Shown here: positions 7,144 to 15,092 of the stretch, piece after piece
Numbering within the stretch: the stretch's first letter is position 1
Layout of the letters: every line of letters begins with the position of its first letter
Assembly: GCA_963829995.1 (NCBI GenBank)
Contig: CAWHKW010000022.1
Coordinates: 434,001 to 498,000 of the forward strand
Length of the DNA: 64,000 nucleotides
Reading direction: 5' to 3'
From: JACCZX01 sp963829995
GTDB lineage: Bacteria > Pseudomonadota > Gammaproteobacteria > Burkholderiales > Burkholderiaceae_F
Position numbers and translations under genes: made by a program
Notes under the pieces: model-generated
Databases searched by the model: none
Told to the model about the DNA's origin: nothing
What the model saw: only the letters and a program-made list of their open reading frames with translations

Positions 7144-8657
7144 TGAGCGCTTCCACTCCCGAAGATCACAACCCCGCCGAACCGGCCGCTGTACGCATGC
7201 CCGATGCGCCTGCAGAGAACGACGTTGACGGCAACATTAGCGTCGACGGCAACGTGCACGAGTCGGACGATGGCGAAGTCGACGAAGCCGATGGAAATCG
7301 CAGCGAGCAGGTAGATGGAAATCGCAGTGCGCGACCGGCAGAAGGCAATGGACGGACCGCGCGCCCCCGGGGCCGTCGTCGTCGAGGCCGCGGTGGTGAC
7401 CGTGGTGATCGAACCGAGAGAACCGAGCGAACGGAACAGCCGGCGGCGCCTACTGGGGTTGCTGCCGTACCCGCCGGTCCGTTGCCGCCGCTTGCGGGCG
7501 ATGGTGACGACATCAATCCGGCTGCAATGGCTGACTCGGCGTTATCGCGCGAGCTACTCGAGCGCGGCCGCCGCGCTGCCAAACAAACACAGCTAGCGCA
7601 ATCGGACAAGTTGCACAAAGTACTGGCCGATGCGGGCATCGGGTCACGCCGCGACATGGAGGAAATGATCATCGCCGGCCGTGTGTCGGTTAACGGAGAA
7701 CCGGCGCACATCGGCCAGCGCGTGCTGGCAAGCGACCAGGTGCGCGTAAACGGCAAGCCGCTGGCGCGCAAAGCGCCTGGCCGCGCACCGCGCGTGTTGC
7801 TGTATCACAAGCCTGTCGGCGAAATCGTGACGCAGGATGATCCGGGAGCCAGGCCAACCGTTTTTGAAAAGCTGCCGAAGGTCTCAGGTGGCCGTTGGGT
7901 GGCGGTCGGCCGGCTCGACTTGAACTCCGAGGGGTTGCTGATCTTTACCACCTCGGGGGAGCTGGCGAATCGCCTGATGCACCCGCGTTATGAAGTCGAG
8001 CGCGAATACGCGGTCAGAGTACTGGGCGAGGTCACCGAGGAACAGCGTCAGAAGCTGCTGGATGGTGTCGAGCTGCAGGACGGGCCGGCCAAGTTTTCGC
8101 GGATTGACGAGGCGGGTGGGGATGGTGCGAACCGCTGGTACAGGGTGGCGATCAGCGAGGGGCGCAATCGCGAAGTGCGCCGCATTTTCGAAGCGATCGG
8201 ACTTACGGTCAGTCGGTTGATTCGCATTCGCTATGGAGCGATCCAGTTGCCGCGCTCGCTGGCGCGTGGCCGCTTTCAGGAGTTGGCGCCCGAATGGGTA
8301 CAGGCTTGGGTGCACGACCTCGGCATTGGCATCGATGAAATTCGGCAGCGCCAGGGCAGCTCCTCCGAAGGCCACCGCGGGCGGAGCCGAGGCGGCCGTG
8401 GCCATGGCAATCGGGATGGGCAATTTGGCGCGCAGGGTCGACAGCCTTCGCAGAACTTCAGCCCCGGCAACGGCCAGCCCGGTGTTGGGCAGGGCCAAGG
8501 ACCGGGTCGCGGGCGCGGTAAACCGCAGGGCAATCGTCCTCCGCGGCAGCCCGATCCACTGACGAGCAGCGTCACCTACATTGCAGCCGGGCACGGCCTC
8601 CCGAACAATGGTCGCCCTGCGCGTTTCAAGCGCGGCAAGCCGCCGCGCAGCTTTTGA
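7143..8657 (+). CDS. rluB: 23S rRNA pseudouridine synthase RluB, with charged N- and C-terminal extensions
   Basis: RsuA/RluB-family enzyme expected to convert U2605 (E. coli numbering) of 23S rRNA to pseudouridine. An S4 RNA-binding domain (about residues 155-205, KLHKVLADAGIGSRRDMEE) is followed by the catalytic domain with GRLDLNSEGLLIFTT, whose Asp is the nucleophile, and GRNREVRRIFEA. Both ends are unusual in bulk: the first 150 residues are acidic then arginine-rich with ERTERTE repeats, and the last 110 are Gly/Arg/Gln-rich with many RG pairs, ending in a basic tail. Such extensions are common in betaproteobacterial RluB and probably bind RNA. The ATG overlaps the scpB stop by one base. 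Confidence 0.94.
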   Translation: MSASTPEDHNPAEPAAVRMPDAPAENDVDGNISVDGNVHESDDGEVDEADGNRSEQVDGNRSARPAEGNGRTARPRGRRRRGRGGDRGDRTERTERTEQPAAPTGVAAVPAGPLPPLAGDGDDINPAAMADSALSRELLERGRRAAKQTQLAQSDKLHKVLADAGIGSRRDMEEMIIAGRVSVNGEPAHIGQRVLASDQVRVNGKPLARKAPGRAPRVLLYHKPVGEIVTQDDPGARPTVFEKLPKVSGGRWVAVGRLDLNSEGLLIFTTSGELANRLMHPRYEVEREYAVRVLGEVTEEQRQKLLDGVELQDGPAKFSRIDEAGGDGANRWYRVAISEGRNREVRRIFEAIGLTVSRLIRIRYGAIQLPRSLARGRFQELAPEWVQAWVHDLGIGIDEIRQRQGSSSEGHRGRSRGGRGHGNRDGQFGAQGRQPSQNFSPGNGQPGVGQGQGPGRGRGKPQGNRPPRQPDPLTSSVTYIAAGHGLPNNGRPARFKRGKPPRSF

Positions 8658-8687
8658 AACGACGCATCCCGGCCAGCGCCACGGCGC

Positions 8688-8717
8688 TTGTTACGAATGG
8701 GCCATGCCCCATATAAT
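8688..8717 (+). promoter_or_regulatory. Sigma70-type promoter for the rimP-nusA operon
   Basis: TTGTTA at 8688-8693 and a perfect TATAAT at 8712-8717, separated by 18 bases. Transcription would begin near 8724, leaving a leader of about 155 bases before rimP that contains the hairpin at 8800-8821. It is among the cleanest promoters in the window. Confidence 0.75.
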
Positions 8718-8799
8718 GCGCGGCTGCGTTTTTGACAGAACCGGGCGAGTGGAACAAGCCGGGCGATAGCAGGCCTGTTAAGAATAAGAGTGGGTTAAG

Positions 8800-8828
8800 A
8801 AATGGGCTTTACGGCCCATTTTTTATTT
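8800..8828 (+). terminator. Terminator-like hairpin in the rimP leader (possible attenuator)
   Basis: Eight-base-pair stem AAATGGGC (8800-8807) and GCCCATTT (8814-8821) around a six-base loop, followed by a T-rich run through about 8828. It lies between the strong promoter at 8688 and the rimP start at 8880, so it would end most operon transcripts unless read through. Because NusA modulates termination and antitermination, autoregulation at this hairpin is plausible; that is inference. Confidence 0.65.
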
Positions 8829-8879
8829 CAGCGCCTGCTTTGTGGGCACTGCGGCGTTTTGGCTCAGTTGAAAAGTTAA

Positions 8880-9506
8880 ATGGCGGAAGTGGCGAGCGAT
8901 TTGTATCAGACCGTGGAGCGCACAGTGGGTGGGCTGGGATACCAGCTGGTCGACGTCGAGCGATTGGGCGGCGGGCTGCTGCGTGTGAGCTTGGACGCTG
9001 AAAGGGGAATCGGGCTGGAAGACTGCGAGCGCGTAAGCCGCCATCTGTCGCACCTGTTGGCAGTGGAGCAGGTCGATTATCAGCGGCTCGAGGTGTCTTC
9101 GCCGGGGTTGGATCGCCGCTTGCGGAAAGTTGAGGATTACGAGCGCTTTGTTGGCAAAGAGATCAACGTTTCTCTTTACGCGCCGTCGGCCGCTGCCGGA
9201 GGTCGCAAGCGATTGCGCGGCCGCCTGCTGCAGCTACTTGGCGGCGCCGGTGAAGAGCGGCTGCAGTTGCAGCTGATGCCGGACGAGGCGGAGGCGAGCG
9301 GCGCAGCTAAGCGCGACCTTCGCAGCCGGAAGCGTGGAACACCGATTGAGGTGTCTGCGACTGTTGTCGAAATCAGGTTGGCGGATATCGACAAGGCGCG
9401 GTTGGTACCGGAATTGGATTTCCGCCCGGCGCGTAAAGCCGGTGCGATAGAACGCACAGAAGTAGGCACGACGGGCAGTTTGGGGAGCGAAGTACATGAG
9501 CCGTGA
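8880..9506 (+). CDS. rimP: Ribosome maturation factor RimP
   Basis: Cytosolic factor for 30S subunit maturation. The N-terminal domain holds YQTVERTVGGLGYQLVDVE and the conserved EVSSPGLDRRLRK (about residues 70-83); the C-terminal SH3-like domain follows. At 208 residues it is longer than the usual 150-ish, with an insert of about 30 residues (GAAKRDLRSRKRGTPIE region) before the last strand and a tail of 30 residues. The ATG at 8880 is the first after the leader. Its 3' end overlaps nusA by 11 bases, supporting translational coupling in the standard rimP-nusA-infB-rbfA-truB operon. Confidence 0.93.
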   Translation: MAEVASDLYQTVERTVGGLGYQLVDVERLGGGLLRVSLDAERGIGLEDCERVSRHLSHLLAVEQVDYQRLEVSSPGLDRRLRKVEDYERFVGKEINVSLYAPSAAAGGRKRLRGRLLQLLGGAGEERLQLQLMPDEAEASGAAKRDLRSRKRGTPIEVSATVVEIRLADIDKARLVPELDFRPARKAGAIERTEVGTTGSLGSEVHEP

Positions 9507-11022
9507 GATTTTGTTGTTGGTCGATGCGCTGGCGCGCGAGAAGAACGTGCCGAAAGATGTCGTGTTCGGCGCGTTGGAGCTTGCGCTTGCAACTGCGACG
9601 AAGAAGCTGTACGCCGAAGAAGACGTCGACATTCGGGTCGCAGTCGATCGCGAAACAGGCGAGTACGACGCGTTTCGCCGCTGGCTGGTTGTGCCCGATG
9701 AAGCCGGCCTGCAGGAGCCCGGTCATCACATCATCTTGTCCGACGCGCGCGAGCAGATTGCCGATATCGAGCTCGAAGAGCACATCGAAGAACAATTGCC
9801 GCGGCAGGATCTTGGCCGCCGGTTTGCGCAGGACACCAAGCAGGTCATCCTGCAAAAGATTCGCGATGCCGAGCGCGAACAGACGTTGAACGACTTTCTT
9901 GCGCGCGGTGATCTGATCGTCAGCGGCGCGATCAAGCGCATGGACAAGGGCGACGCGATTATCGAAGTCGGCAAGGTCGAAGCGCGCCTGCCGCGCAGCG
10001 ACATGATCCCGAAGGAAAATCTGCGCATCGGTGACCGAATTCGCGCATTTGTGCAGAAGGTCGACCGCACCGCGCGCGGTCCGCAGGTCATTTTGTCGCG
10101 CACCTCTCCGGAATTTCTGATGAAGCTTTTCGAGTTCGAAGTGCCGGAGATCGAGCAGGGACTGCTGGTGATCAAGTCCGCGGCGCGCGATCCCGGCGTA
10201 CGCGCGAAGATCGCCGTCTGGACCAACGACCGGCGGATCGATCCGATCGGCACTTGCGTCGGCATGCGCGGCTCGCGCGTGCAGGCGGTCACCAACGAGC
10301 TCGCCGGAGAACGGGTCGACATCGTCTTGTGGTCGGATGATCCGGCCCAATTTGTGATCGGTGCGCTGGCGCCGGCCAACGTCTCGTCGATTCTGGTCGA
10401 CGAAGACAAGCATGCGATGGACGTTGTGGTCGACGAAGACAATCTGGCGATCGCCATCGGCCGCAGCGGTCAGAACGTGCGGCTCGCTTCCGAGCTGACC
10501 GGCTGGCAGATCAACATCATGACCGCCGAGGAGTCGTCGACGAAGCAGGAAGGCGAGCAATCGTCAGTGCGTGCGACGTTTGTCGAGAAGCTCGACGTCG
10601 ACGAAGAGATCGCCAACATCCTGATCGGCGAAGGCTTCGGCAGCCTGGAAGAGATCGCATATGTGCCGGTCAACGAGCTGCTCGAAATCGACGCGTTCGA
10701 TGAAGAAACCGTTGAGGAGCTTCGCACCCGCGCGCGCAACGCGCTGTTGACCGAGGCGATCAAGCGCGAGGAGAACGTCGAACAGGCTGAAAAGGATCTG
10801 CTCGAGCTCGACGGCATGGATGCCGAGCTATCGACGAAGCTGGCAGAAAACGCAATTCGCACGCGCGATGATCTGGCCGAGCTCGCGGTCGATGAGCTGA
10901 CCGAAATGACCGGCATCGACGACGAGCGCGCCAAGACGCTGATCATGGCGGCGCGCGCGCATTGGTTTGCCGATGATCAGAATCAAGAACAAGAGCACGA
11001 GCAGGAAGTAGCGGGAAGGTAG
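9496..11022 (+). CDS. nusA: Transcription termination/antitermination protein NusA
   Basis: RNA polymerase-binding factor that modulates pausing, termination and antitermination. Of 508 residues, the N-terminal domain (1-130) is followed by S1 (about 135-200, ARGDLIVSGAIKRMDKGDAI), KH1 and KH2 (about 205-350, with GMRGSRVQAV and AIGRSGQNVR), and two C-terminal acidic repeat domains (about 365-495), as in gammaproteobacterial and betaproteobacterial NusA. The tail is acidic and Gln-rich. It starts inside rimP by 11 bases and infB begins 14 bases after its stop. Confidence 0.97.
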   Translation: MSREILLLVDALAREKNVPKDVVFGALELALATATKKLYAEEDVDIRVAVDRETGEYDAFRRWLVVPDEAGLQEPGHHIILSDAREQIADIELEEHIEEQLPRQDLGRRFAQDTKQVILQKIRDAEREQTLNDFLARGDLIVSGAIKRMDKGDAIIEVGKVEARLPRSDMIPKENLRIGDRIRAFVQKVDRTARGPQVILSRTSPEFLMKLFEFEVPEIEQGLLVIKSAARDPGVRAKIAVWTNDRRIDPIGTCVGMRGSRVQAVTNELAGERVDIVLWSDDPAQFVIGALAPANVSSILVDEDKHAMDVVVDEDNLAIAIGRSGQNVRLASELTGWQINIMTAEESSTKQEGEQSSVRATFVEKLDVDEEIANILIGEGFGSLEEIAYVPVNELLEIDAFDEETVEELRTRARNALLTEAIKREENVEQAEKDLLELDGMDAELSTKLAENAIRTRDDLAELAVDELTEMTGIDDERAKTLIMAARAHWFADDQNQEQEHEQEVAGR

Positions 11023-11035
11023 GGTTAAGACATTT

Positions 11036-13777
11036 ATGGCAAGTACAACCGTGTCCCAGTTTGCGACGGAGCTTCGAGTTCCGCCGCAGTTGCTGCTCGA
11101 GCAATTGAGCGCGGCCGGCGTCTTGAAAAAGGCCGAGTCCGATGCGTTAAGCGAGGACGATAAGTCGCGCCTGCTCGAATCGCTGCGCAAGGCGCACGGC
11201 GTTGGGGGCGAGAAGAAGAAGATCACGCTGACTCGCAAGCAGACGACCGAAATCAAGCAGGCCGATGCATCGGGCAAGGCGCGCACGATCCAGGTTGAGG
11301 TGCGCAAGAAGCGCGTGTTCGTCAAGCGCGATGGCGCCGCGCCCGAAGTCGAACCCGCGGTTAGCGCGGAACCAGTCGCTTCGCCGATCATCGACGAAGC
11401 CGAGCTTGCGAAGCGCGAGGAAGAAGCGCGACGTCAGGCCGAGTTGATTACGCGCCAGACCGCAGCGGCACGCGAAAAGGTCGACCGTGCGCAACGCGAT
11501 CTGGCCGATGCGCAACAGAAAGAACAAAAAGACCTGAAGGCGGTGCAGGCACGGCAGACCGAAGCCACCGAAGAGCTGGTGAAGGCCGAGCGCGCGCAAA
11601 AGGAAGCCGAGCTCGTCGCCAAACAAGCGGCTGACGCGCAGCAGCGCGCCAAGCGCGTGGTCGAAGACGAAGTCGCCGCCATCAAGTCGATGATGGCGGC
11701 GCCGAAGAAAGTTGCGAAACCGCCGGAAGCGGCGCCGATAGGCACGCTGCACAAGCCCGCCGCGAAAACCGAAGTCAAACCCGGTGCGAAGAAGGACGAC
11801 AAAAAGCCGGGCGTCAAGGAAATCAAGTCCGGCAAGCTGGCCTCGAGCTGGTCGGAAGAGCAGCAGAAAAAACGCTTGCTGAAAACGCGCGGCGATACAT
11901 CAGGCGGTGCCGGTGGGTGGCGTGGGCCACGCGGCAACCGCAAGCAGGACCGGCACGAGGACAGTAACGGAGCGGCGGCCACGCCGATGCCGGTCGAAGC
12001 GGTCGTGCGCGACGTGGCAGTGCCCGAAACGATCACCGTTGCGGAGCTTGCCCACAAGATGTCGGTGAAGGCTTCGGAGGTCATCAAGACCTTGATGAAA
12101 CTCGGCCAGATGGTGACGATCAATCAGGTGCTCGATCAGGACACCGCCATCATCGTGGTCGGCGAAATGGGGCACACGGCACACGCCGCGAAGCTCGACG
12201 ATCCGGAAGCGTTGCTGGCCGAGTCTGCATCGGTGGTTATGCCAAGCGAAGCCCCACTCGAGCCGCGTCCGCCGGTCGTCACCATCATGGGTCACGTCGA
12301 TCACGGCAAAACTTCGCTGCTCGACTACATCCGCCGCACCAAGGTCGCAGCGGGCGAAGCGGGCGGCATCACGCAGCATATCGGCGCGTATCACGTCGAA
12401 ACGCCGCGCGGCATCATCACGTTTCTCGATACGCCAGGCCACGAGGCGTTCACCGCGATGCGTGCACGCGGCGCAAAGGCCACCGACATTGTCATCCTGG
12501 TCGTGGCTGCCGACGATGGCGTCATGCCGCAAACTAAGGAAGCGATCGCGCATGCGAAAGCGGCCGGTGTTCCGCTCGTCGTCGCGCTGAACAAGATCGA
12601 CAAGCCCGAAGCCAATCCCGACCGCGTCAAGCAGGAGCTCGTGACGAACGAAGTCGTGCCTGAAGAGTACGGCGGCGAGTCGCCGTTCGTTCCGGTGTCG
12701 GCGAAGACCGGCGAAGGGGTCGACACGTTGCTCGAGAACGTGTTGCTGCAAGCCGAAGTGCTCGAATTGAAAGCCGTAAGGAATGGTCCAGCCAAGGGCC
12801 TGGTGATCGAGTCGCAGCTCGATAAAGGGCGCGGTCCGGTCGCAACGGTGCTGGTGCAGAGTGGAACCTTGAAGCGCGGCGACATCGTGCTCGCCGGGTC
12901 TGCCTTCGGGCGCGTACGCGCGATGCTGGATGAGACCGGCAAGCCGGTGACCGAGGCCGGGCCGTCGATTCCGGTCGAAATTCAGGGCCTGTCGGATATG
13001 CCGGGTGCCGGCGACGAACTGATCGTCCTGGGCGACGAGCGCAAGGCACGCGAGATCGCGCTGTACCGTCAGGGCAAGTTCCGCGACACGAAGCTCGCCA
13101 AGCAGCAGGCAGCCAAGCTCGAAGGCATGTTCGAGGCCGGTGCTGAGGGTGCTGCTGCGGTTCGAGTGCTGCCGTTGATCATCAAGGCCGACGTGCAAGG
13201 CTCGCAGGAGGCACTGAACCAGGCGCTCGTCAAGTTATCGACCGATGAAGTGAAGGTGCAAGTCGTGCATGGGCAGGTCGGCGGCATCACCGAGAGCGAC
13301 GTGAACCTTGCGATTGCGTCGAAGGCGGTCATCATCGGCTTCAACGTGCGTGCCGATATGTCGGCGCGCAAGCTCGCGGAAAGCAACGGCATCGACGTTC
13401 GCTACTACAACATCATCTACGAAGCGGTCGATGAAGTCAGAAATGCGCTGTCGGGCCTGCTCGCTCCGGAGCACCGCGAGCACGTGCTCGGCCTGGTCGA
13501 GATCCGGCAGATCTTCCGCGTGCCGAAAGTCGGCGCGGTCGCCGGCTGCATGGTGCTCGACGGGTTGGTGCGCAGGACGGCACAGGCCCGGTTGTTGCGC
13601 GACAGCGTCGTGATCTGGACCGGGGAGCTCGATTCGCTGAAGCGCTTCAAGGACGACGTGCGCGAAGTCAAGGCAGGCTTCGAATGTGGCTTGAGCCTGA
13701 AAGGTTACGACGACATCAAGGAGCGCGATCAGCTCGAGATCTTCGAGATGCAGGAAGTGGCGCGCACATTGTCGTGA
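11036..13777 (+). CDS. infB: Translation initiation factor IF-2
   Basis: GTPase that delivers initiator fMet-tRNA to the ribosome. The 913 residues comprise an N-terminal IF2_N domain (1-60), a long charged coiled-coil-like region (about 120-225, rich in Lys/Glu/Ala), a second IF2_N segment (about 335-395), the G domain with GHVDHGKT near residue 419, DTPGHEAF and NKID, and then domains II-IV. The highly charged linker has no fixed function in the family and varies in length. Start ATG at 11036 lies 14 bases after nusA. Intact and typical. Confidence 0.98.
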   Translation: MASTTVSQFATELRVPPQLLLEQLSAAGVLKKAESDALSEDDKSRLLESLRKAHGVGGEKKKITLTRKQTTEIKQADASGKARTIQVEVRKKRVFVKRDGAAPEVEPAVSAEPVASPIIDEAELAKREEEARRQAELITRQTAAAREKVDRAQRDLADAQQKEQKDLKAVQARQTEATEELVKAERAQKEAELVAKQAADAQQRAKRVVEDEVAAIKSMMAAPKKVAKPPEAAPIGTLHKPAAKTEVKPGAKKDDKKPGVKEIKSGKLASSWSEEQQKKRLLKTRGDTSGGAGGWRGPRGNRKQDRHEDSNGAAATPMPVEAVVRDVAVPETITVAELAHKMSVKASEVIKTLMKLGQMVTINQVLDQDTAIIVVGEMGHTAHAAKLDDPEALLAESASVVMPSEAPLEPRPPVVTIMGHVDHGKTSLLDYIRRTKVAAGEAGGITQHIGAYHVETPRGIITFLDTPGHEAFTAMRARGAKATDIVILVVAADDGVMPQTKEAIAHAKAAGVPLVVALNKIDKPEANPDRVKQELVTNEVVPEEYGGESPFVPVSAKTGEGVDTLLENVLLQAEVLELKAVRNGPAKGLVIESQLDKGRGPVATVLVQSGTLKRGDIVLAGSAFGRVRAMLDETGKPVTEAGPSIPVEIQGLSDMPGAGDELIVLGDERKAREIALYRQGKFRDTKLAKQQAAKLEGMFEAGAEGAAAVRVLPLIIKADVQGSQEALNQALVKLSTDEVKVQVVHGQVGGITESDVNLAIASKAVIIGFNVRADMSARKLAESNGIDVRYYNIIYEAVDEVRNALSGLLAPEHREHVLGLVEIRQIFRVPKVGAVAGCMVLDGLVRRTAQARLLRDSVVIWTGELDSLKRFKDDVREVKAGFECGLSLKGYDDIKERDQLEIFEMQEVARTLS

Positions 13778-13786
13778 GCCTGACTT

Positions 13787-14146
13787 ATGAAGCCAGCAAC
13801 CAAACCCGGCCGTGGTCTGCGCATTGCCGATCAAATCCAGCGCGATGTCGCGGAGATGATTCAGCGCGAGGTTTCGGTCGAGCGCGCGGGGCTAGTCACG
13901 CTGACGGGCGTTGAAGTTTCTGCCGACTACGCACACGCCAAGGTGTACTTCACCACCATCGGTGCACCGGTCGAGGCCGCGCAGCACGTGTTGAACGGCA
14001 AGGCCGGGCACTTTCATTCGCTGCTCTTCAAACGGCTGACGATTCACACGATTCCCCGGTTGACGTTCGTGCACGACGAGTCGGTGTCGCGCGGCATCGA
14101 GATCGACCGCTTGATCGAGCAGGCCAACAAGAATTCATCGGGGTAG
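13787..14146 (+). CDS. rbfA: 30S ribosome-binding factor RbfA
   Basis: Small KH-type RNA-binding protein needed for 16S rRNA 5' end processing and cold adaptation. The 119 residues include RIADQIQRDVAEMIQREV near the N terminus, VTLTGVEVSADYAHAKVYFT (the conserved V-x-S-x-D-x-x-x-A-K-V-Y core) and the C-terminal RLTFVHDESVSRGIEIDRLI. It lies 9 bases after infB and 8 bases before truB, in the standard operon position. Confidence 0.97.
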   Translation: MKPATKPGRGLRIADQIQRDVAEMIQREVSVERAGLVTLTGVEVSADYAHAKVYFTTIGAPVEAAQHVLNGKAGHFHSLLFKRLTIHTIPRLTFVHDESVSRGIEIDRLIEQANKNSSG

Positions 14147-14154
14147 GAGGGCGC

Positions 14155-15063
14155 GTGAGCAAGTCGCGCGGCGCACGTGGGGAACGAATAAACGGCGTGC
14201 TGTTGCTCGACAAGCCGGGCGGCATGACTTCCAACGCCGCATTGCAGGCCGCGCGGCGGCTGTTGAATGCGGCGAAGGCGGGGCACACCGGAACGCTCGA
14301 TCCGATGGCCACCGGCTTGCTGCCTCTGACTTTTGGTGAGGCGACCAAGTTTTCGGCTGATCTGCTGAATGCCGACAAGTCGTATCGAGCAACGCTGCAG
14401 CTGGGAACGACCACCAGCACCGGCGATGCCGATGGCACGGTGTTAGAGACGCGCAGCGTCGCCGTTACCAGCGCCGACGTTGATGCCGTGTTGTCACGCT
14501 TCGTCGGCACGATCGAGCAGGTGCCTCCGATGCATTCGGCGCTGAAGCGTGATGGCCGGCCGCTGTATGAACTGGCGCGCGCCGGCGCCGAGGTCGAGCG
14601 AGCGCCGCGGCGGATCACGGTTCATCGCCTGGCGTTGATCGACCATCGTGGCGATGCAGTGGTCGTCGAGGTCGATTGCAGCAAGGGAACCTATGTGCGG
14701 GTACTCGCCGAAGACATCGGGCGGGTGCTCGGTTGTGGCGCGCATTTGAGCGCGCTGCGCCGGACACGGGCGGGGCGATTGAGCATTGATGATGCGGTTT
14801 CAATGTCAGTGCTGGAGGCGATGGCGCTGGAAGAGCGGCGCGCGCTCTTGCTGCCGGAAGACGAGCTGCTGGCTTCGCTGGCAACGGTGCGGCTCGACGC
14901 TGCGCACACCGAGCGATTTCGGCAGGGGCAGCGCCTGGCCCTCGACGCCGAACCGCGCGGCCACCGGGTGCGCGTCTATGGTGGTACCAATGAATTGCTC
15001 GGCACGGCGACCATCAGCGAGTGGGGTGTCGTCGAGCCGGAACGACTGGTGACGAACAACTGA
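14155..15063 (+). CDS. truB: tRNA pseudouridine(55) synthase
   Basis: Modifies U55 in the T-loop of tRNAs. The catalytic Asp49 sits in KAGHTGTLDPMATGLL, preceded by GVLLLDKPGGMTSNAAL. The downstream DKSYRATLQLG and CSKGTYVRVLAEDIG blocks are also family signatures. The C-terminal PUA-like region (about residues 235-302) completes a 302-residue protein of normal length. Start is GTG at 14155 after a GGAGG-like sequence (GGTAGGAGG). Last gene of the rimP operon. Confidence 0.97.
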   Translation: MSKSRGARGERINGVLLLDKPGGMTSNAALQAARRLLNAAKAGHTGTLDPMATGLLPLTFGEATKFSADLLNADKSYRATLQLGTTTSTGDADGTVLETRSVAVTSADVDAVLSRFVGTIEQVPPMHSALKRDGRPLYELARAGAEVERAPRRITVHRLALIDHRGDAVVVEVDCSKGTYVRVLAEDIGRVLGCGAHLSALRRTRAGRLSIDDAVSMSVLEAMALEERRALLLPEDELLASLATVRLDAAHTERFRQGQRLALDAEPRGHRVRVYGGTNELLGTATISEWGVVEPERLVTNN

Positions 15064-15092
15064 GCACAAGTGAAAACGAACGAGAGCCTCTG

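Noticed and set aside
9373..10560. 395-codon minus-strand frame opposite nusA
   Set aside because: Composition is typical of antisense GC-skewed reading; nusA itself is intact and conserved.
11900..13198. 432-codon minus-strand frame opposite infB
   Set aside because: Antisense shadow rich in Arg and His; no domains.
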